A program made the position numbers and the translations under genes. A stretch of 9,763 nucleotides of DNA from an uncultured Clostridium sp. (GTDB taxonomy: Bacteria > Bacillota > Clostridia > Clostridiales > Clostridiaceae). Location of the stretch: NCBI GenBank assembly GCA_934777095.1, contig CAKVNP010000055.1:1-9763 (forward strand), in the 5' to 3' direction. Below, piece by piece: positions 7,109-9,763 of this stretch. The notes under the pieces were generated by a model. It made no database searches, was not told the DNA's origin, and worked only from the letters and a program-made list of their open reading frames with translations. The stretch's first letter is position 1. The number at the start of each line of letters is the position of its first letter.

Positions 7109-8576
7109 GATAATTCTCCTTTATATTAACAATTTCATCTAAAAATCCTGTTTCAGAATGTTTTTTGCATACATAACATTTTAAGCCTATTTCATTTAAC
7201 GCTCTGCCAGTCTGTGGACCTATTGCAATAAGTTTTTTCTGTGATATTATATCTTGCCCCATTGCACAAATCATATTTTTCACTGTGCTTGGGCTAGTAA
7301 ATAATACATAGTCCACTTCATCAAAAGCCCTTTTATTTCTTATCTCACCACATACAGTATTATATATATGCACTCTATCTACTTTTAATCCTAAAGCTTC
7401 TATTTCATCCTTTAAATAAGTTCTAGCATTTGATGCACATGGAATCAATACTTCTTCACCAACATGTAAATATGGTTTTATTGCTTTAAATAGTCCTTCT
7501 CCTACAAATTCCCTAGCCATAACTTCTGGAATTATTCCCTTTTCTTCTAAAGCCTTCTTTGTTGCTGAACCTACAACTGAAAATTTAGCCTTAATATTTC
7601 TAATATCATATTTTTGTTCTTTTAAATATTCAAAGAATATATTAACACCATTTACTGAAGTCAAGATAATATGATCATATGAGCAAAGCTTTTCTTTATA
7701 TCTAGCTAAATTTTCCTTTGTCTTTTCAATCTTAATAGAATTCATTTCAGTAACTTCTGCACCTAGCTCTCTTAATCTTGATTTTAAATTACCTGACTGT
7801 TCTCTACTTCTGGTTATGCATATATTAGTACCAAACAATGGTTTCTTTTCATACCACGATAAATTTTCATTTAATGAAACTACCTGTCCTACTACAATTA
7901 TACAAGGTGACTTTAATCCTGCTTTTCTCGCTTTGATACTTATATCAGCAAGAGTGCCCACAACTTTTTTCTGCTTAGCAGAAGTCCCTCTCATAACGAC
8001 AGCTGCTGGAACTTTAGGATCTTTGCCATTTTCTAAAAGATTAGCAGTAATTCTTTCGATATTTTCAAGTCCCATCATAAATACTAAAGTTCCTTTTTCT
8101 TGAGCTAATGCCTGCCAATTAATATTTTCACTTGCTGCTGTCATCCCAGTTATTATATGAAATCCCTGAGCTATTCCTCTTTGGGTAATTGGAATACCTG
8201 CATAATTTAATACTGCTATTGGAGAAGTTACTCCCGGAATAACTTCAAACTCTATGTTTTCCTTCTCAAGTGCTAATACCTCTTCTCCTCCACGCCCAAA
8301 AACATAAGGATCTCCACCTTTTATCCTGCCTACTATATGACCTTCCTTAGCAAGCTTTACTATCATTTCATTTATTTCTTCCTGGCTTTTATAATGAGCT
8401 CCTGGCTCTTTACCACAATAATATATTTCACAATCATCATTTAAATAATTCAACACATTATTTGAAACCAGTCTGTCATAAAGTACTGCTGTGCATTTTC
8501 CTAACGCTTTTATTGCTTTGATAGTCAGTAATTCCTCATCTCCTGGTCCTGTTCCTATTATATATGCCTTTGACAT
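7101..8576 (-). CDS. cobA-hemD: Fused uroporphyrinogen-III C-methyltransferase / uroporphyrinogen-III synthase
   Basis: The 491-residue protein joins two enzymes. Residues 1-240 are a SAM-dependent uroporphyrinogen-III methyltransferase (SUMT) that makes precorrin-2. The signs are GTGPGD (8-13), GRIKGGDPYVFGRGGEE (83-99), VIPGVTSP (112-119) and RGTSAKQKKVVGTL (196-209). Residues from about 248 form the uroporphyrinogen-III synthase, which closes hydroxymethylbilane with inversion of ring D; it shows ITRSREQ (254-260), LTSVNGV (305-311), FTSPSTVKN (426-434) and AIGPQTGRAL (451-460). The fusion is an established arrangement in clostridia and other Firmicutes and couples formation and first methylation of uroporphyrinogen III, biasing flow to siroheme and cobalamin. 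The ATG at 8576 follows the hemC stop by 11 bases, with GGAGGAG seven bases upstream. The hemB start lies inside its 3' end. Confidence 0.96.
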   Translation of the reverse strand: MSKAYIIGTGPGDEELLTIKAIKALGKCTAVLYDRLVSNNVLNYLNDDCEIYYCGKEPGAHYKSQEEINEMIVKLAKEGHIVGRIKGGDPYVFGRGGEEVLALEKENIEFEVIPGVTSPIAVLNYAGIPITQRGIAQGFHIITGMTAASENINWQALAQEKGTLVFMMGLENIERITANLLENGKDPKVPAAVVMRGTSAKQKKVVGTLADISIKARKAGLKSPCIIVVGQVVSLNENLSWYEKKPLFGTNICITRSREQSGNLKSRLRELGAEVTEMNSIKIEKTKENLARYKEKLCSYDHIILTSVNGVNIFFEYLKEQKYDIRNIKAKFSVVGSATKKALEEKGIIPEVMAREFVGEGLFKAIKPYLHVGEEVLIPCASNARTYLKDEIEALGLKVDRVHIYNTVCGEIRNKRAFDEVDYVLFTSPSTVKNMICAMGQDIISQKKLIAIGPQTGRALNEIGLKCYVCKKHSETGFLDEIVNIKENYHV

Positions 8577-8587
8577 AAGTACTCCTC

Positions 8588-9460
8588 CTATGCATTTAAA
8601 ATACTTTCTGCTAATTTTATCCCTAAAGATATATTATCTTCTTTCCTGCCTCTAATATCCTTAACAATAATTTCACCATCCACTTCAAATGTGCCAATAA
8701 TATATAATTGGTCATTTTCTATTTCAGCATGGCAGCCAATTAATGTATGGCATCCTCCATTCAGTCTTTTCATAAAACTTCTTTCAGCTTCTACTGTAAT
8801 TCTTGTTTCTTTGTTGTCTAATGCTTTAAAGTACTCCTTATTTTCAGCATTGATTAAACATTCAATCCCTAAAGCCCCTTGACCTACAGCTGGTATAAAT
8901 ATTCTTGGATCAAGATACTCCGTAATGACGTCCTCCATGCCTAGCCTTTTAAGTCCTGCTGCTGCCAATATTATTGCATCCATATTTTCGCTTTTCATTT
9001 TTTCTAATCTTGTTCCTACATTTCCTCTAATAGGAACAATAACAAGATCATCCCTTAGCTTTTTTATCTGCGCGGCCCTTCTTATGCTGCTGGTACCAAT
9101 AACTGCACCTTTCTTTAAATCTTTAAGTTTAATTCCTTCCCTTGAAACTAATACATCCCTTGGATCTTCTCTTTCGGGCATAGCTACAAGTTCAAATCCT
9201 GCTGGCAGTTCATAAGGTACATCCTTCATAGAATGAACCGCTGCATCAGCCCTGCCGCTTAGCAATGCTTCTTCTATTTCTTTTACAAAAAGACCTTTTC
9301 CTCCTATTTTATCTAAAGTAACATCCAGCCTTTTATCCCCTTCAGTAACTACTAGAAGTTTTTTAGTATGTACAGGCGAATTATTTTCAAGCATTTCCAT
9401 AACCTTTTCAGTCTGAGTCTGTGCTAATTTACTTTTTCTTGTTGCTAATATAAGTTCCAC
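8588..9460 (-). CDS. hemC: Porphobilinogen deaminase (hydroxymethylbilane synthase)
   Basis: HemC links four porphobilinogen units into hydroxymethylbilane using a dipyrromethane cofactor. In the numbering from the GTG at 9469, family marks are [15 protein letters not shown] (7-21), HSMKDVP with catalytic D83, [10 protein letters not shown] (125-134), [11 protein letters not shown] (145-155), [10 protein letters not shown] (194-203), and LNGGC with cofactor-binding C240. I chose the in-frame GTG at 9460 (290 residues) rather than 9469 (293 residues). The sequence AAGGAAGTGA (9475-9466) matches the anti-Shine-Dalgarno target with one mismatch and includes the 9469 GTG itself; it leaves a 5-base spacer to 9460 but no usable spacing to 9469. 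The gene follows the sirC-like stop codon, which overlaps this site, and precedes cobA-hemD by 11 bases. Function is secure; the start is probable. Confidence 0.96.
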   Translation of the reverse strand: MELILATRKSKLAQTQTEKVMEMLENNSPVHTKKLLVVTEGDKRLDVTLDKIGGKGLFVKEIEEALLSGRADAAVHSMKDVPYELPAGFELVAMPEREDPRDVLVSREGIKLKDLKKGAVIGTSSIRRAAQIKKLRDDLVIVPIRGNVGTRLEKMKSENMDAIILAAAGLKRLGMEDVITEYLDPRIFIPAVGQGALGIECLINAENKEYFKALDNKETRITVEAERSFMKRLNGGCHTLIGCHAEIENDQLYIIGTFEVDGEIIVKDIRGRKEDNISLGIKLAESILNA

Positions 9461-9465
9461 ATTTT

Positions 9466-9475
9466 TCACTTCCTT
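9466..9475 (-). promoter_or_regulatory. Ribosome-binding site that decides the hemC start
   Basis: AAGGAAGTGA differs at one base from AAGGAGGTGA, the complement of the 16S rRNA 3' end. It overlaps the stop codon of the upstream gene (9476-9474) and the alternative GTG at 9469, and it places GTG 9460 at a 5-base spacing. Confidence 0.55.
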
Positions 9476-9763
9476 ATTTAAAAATAATTTTAGGATAAAA
9501 CATTTTTAATACCCCGTCTGCTTTTCCCTTATCAAAAATATATTTAAAATCTTCTGTATTGATAAACGATAAAATTTCTAATTTCAGCTTTTTATCTATC
9601 TCTAATTTATTACGTATATTAGAGGTATACTCTATAAAAATATCATATTTATTAATTTCCTCTGCTAAATGATCAGCTATCATCATAGCACCTTTAGGAT
9701 TAGACAGCTTAGTATTCACACTGATAGAAATGCTTTTGCTTTCCCTTTTTACAGGTATTGCTG
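9474..9763 (-). CDS. C-terminal part of a probable precorrin-2 dehydrogenase (SirC-like), 5'-truncated by window edge
   Basis: The frame is open from the window edge to the TAA at 9476-9474 and gives 96 complete codons of a larger protein; the GTG at 9719 is internal, not a start. The first visible residues [20 protein letters not shown] are followed by a [15 protein letters not shown] segment. This resembles the part after the Rossmann domain of SirC/CysG-N/Met8-type precorrin-2 dehydrogenases, where the pattern is a short proline-containing strand, an S-V-S-T-like strand, a ser-pro turn and a helix. These enzymes oxidise precorrin-2 to sirohydrochlorin with NAD+, and the related gene is often placed beside hemC in clostridia. 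The NAD-binding part is outside the window, so the call relies on this weak similarity and on context. A HemA C-terminus was considered and fits less well. Confidence 0.6.
   Translation of the reverse strand, partial: AIPVKRESKSISISVNTKLSNPKGAMMIADHLAEEINKYDIFIEYTSNIRNKLEIDKKLKLEILSFINTEDFKYIFDKGKADGVLKMFYPKIIFK

Noticed and set aside
7816..9215. Plus-strand ORFs of 95, 63 and 96 codons inside cobA-hemD and hemC
   Set aside because: All are antisense to highly conserved enzyme domains and lack ribosome-binding sites or recognisable motifs.
9474..9719. An 81-residue protein starting at GTG 9719
   Set aside because: The frame stays open without a stop to the window edge, and the residues before the GTG continue the same fold pattern, so this is the end of a longer gene.

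Overview
The window is AT-rich DNA from a low-GC Firmicute, most likely a saccharolytic Clostridium. The reasons are strong Shine-Dalgarno sites, A/T-ending codons, a secreted clostridial-type amylase, and a clustered early tetrapyrrole operon with a fused cobA-hemD gene. Species cannot be fixed from the sequence alone. Every supported gene lies on the minus strand, so the layout is read here from right to left.

Positions 9763 to 4782 hold the distal part of a tetrapyrrole operon. The order is the end of a probable precorrin-2 dehydrogenase (sirC-like, cut by the window edge), hemC, a cobA-hemD fusion, hemB and hemL, closed by a hairpin terminator. The genes are 6 to 13 bases apart or overlap by 8. 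Together they cover conversion of glutamate-1-semialdehyde to 5-aminolevulinate (HemL), then porphobilinogen (HemB), hydroxymethylbilane (HemC), uroporphyrinogen III (HemD domain), precorrin-2 (CobA domain) and probably sirohydrochlorin (SirC-like). No hemE or later protoheme gene is visible, so the visible set points to siroheme and/or cobalamin precursors. The operon promoter and any hemA lie beyond position 9763.

Positions 4521 to 3877 hold a single-gene unit: a putative promoter, an unrecognised 160-residue protein with four predicted membrane helices, and a 12-bp hairpin terminator.

Positions 3802 to 1167 hold a secreted alpha-amylase (signal peptide, two CBM26-like starch-binding modules, Gly/Thr linker, GH13 catalytic domain) that starts at GTG. 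It has a weak promoter candidate overlapped by a degenerate cre-like site, a palindrome further upstream, and a strong 10-bp GAAA-loop terminator.

Positions 1156 to 793 hold a decayed fragment of a YdbT-like bacterial PH-domain protein, present in two different frames and without its N-terminal part.

Positions 748 to 1 hold a promoter and the first 217 codons of a formate/nitrite transporter family channel whose C-terminus lies outside the window.

I saw no tRNA, rRNA, CRISPR array, transposase or clear riboswitch, and no coherent undescribed system. The least explained items are the orphan four-helix membrane protein, the decayed PH-domain gene beside the amylase, and the palindrome in front of the amylase.
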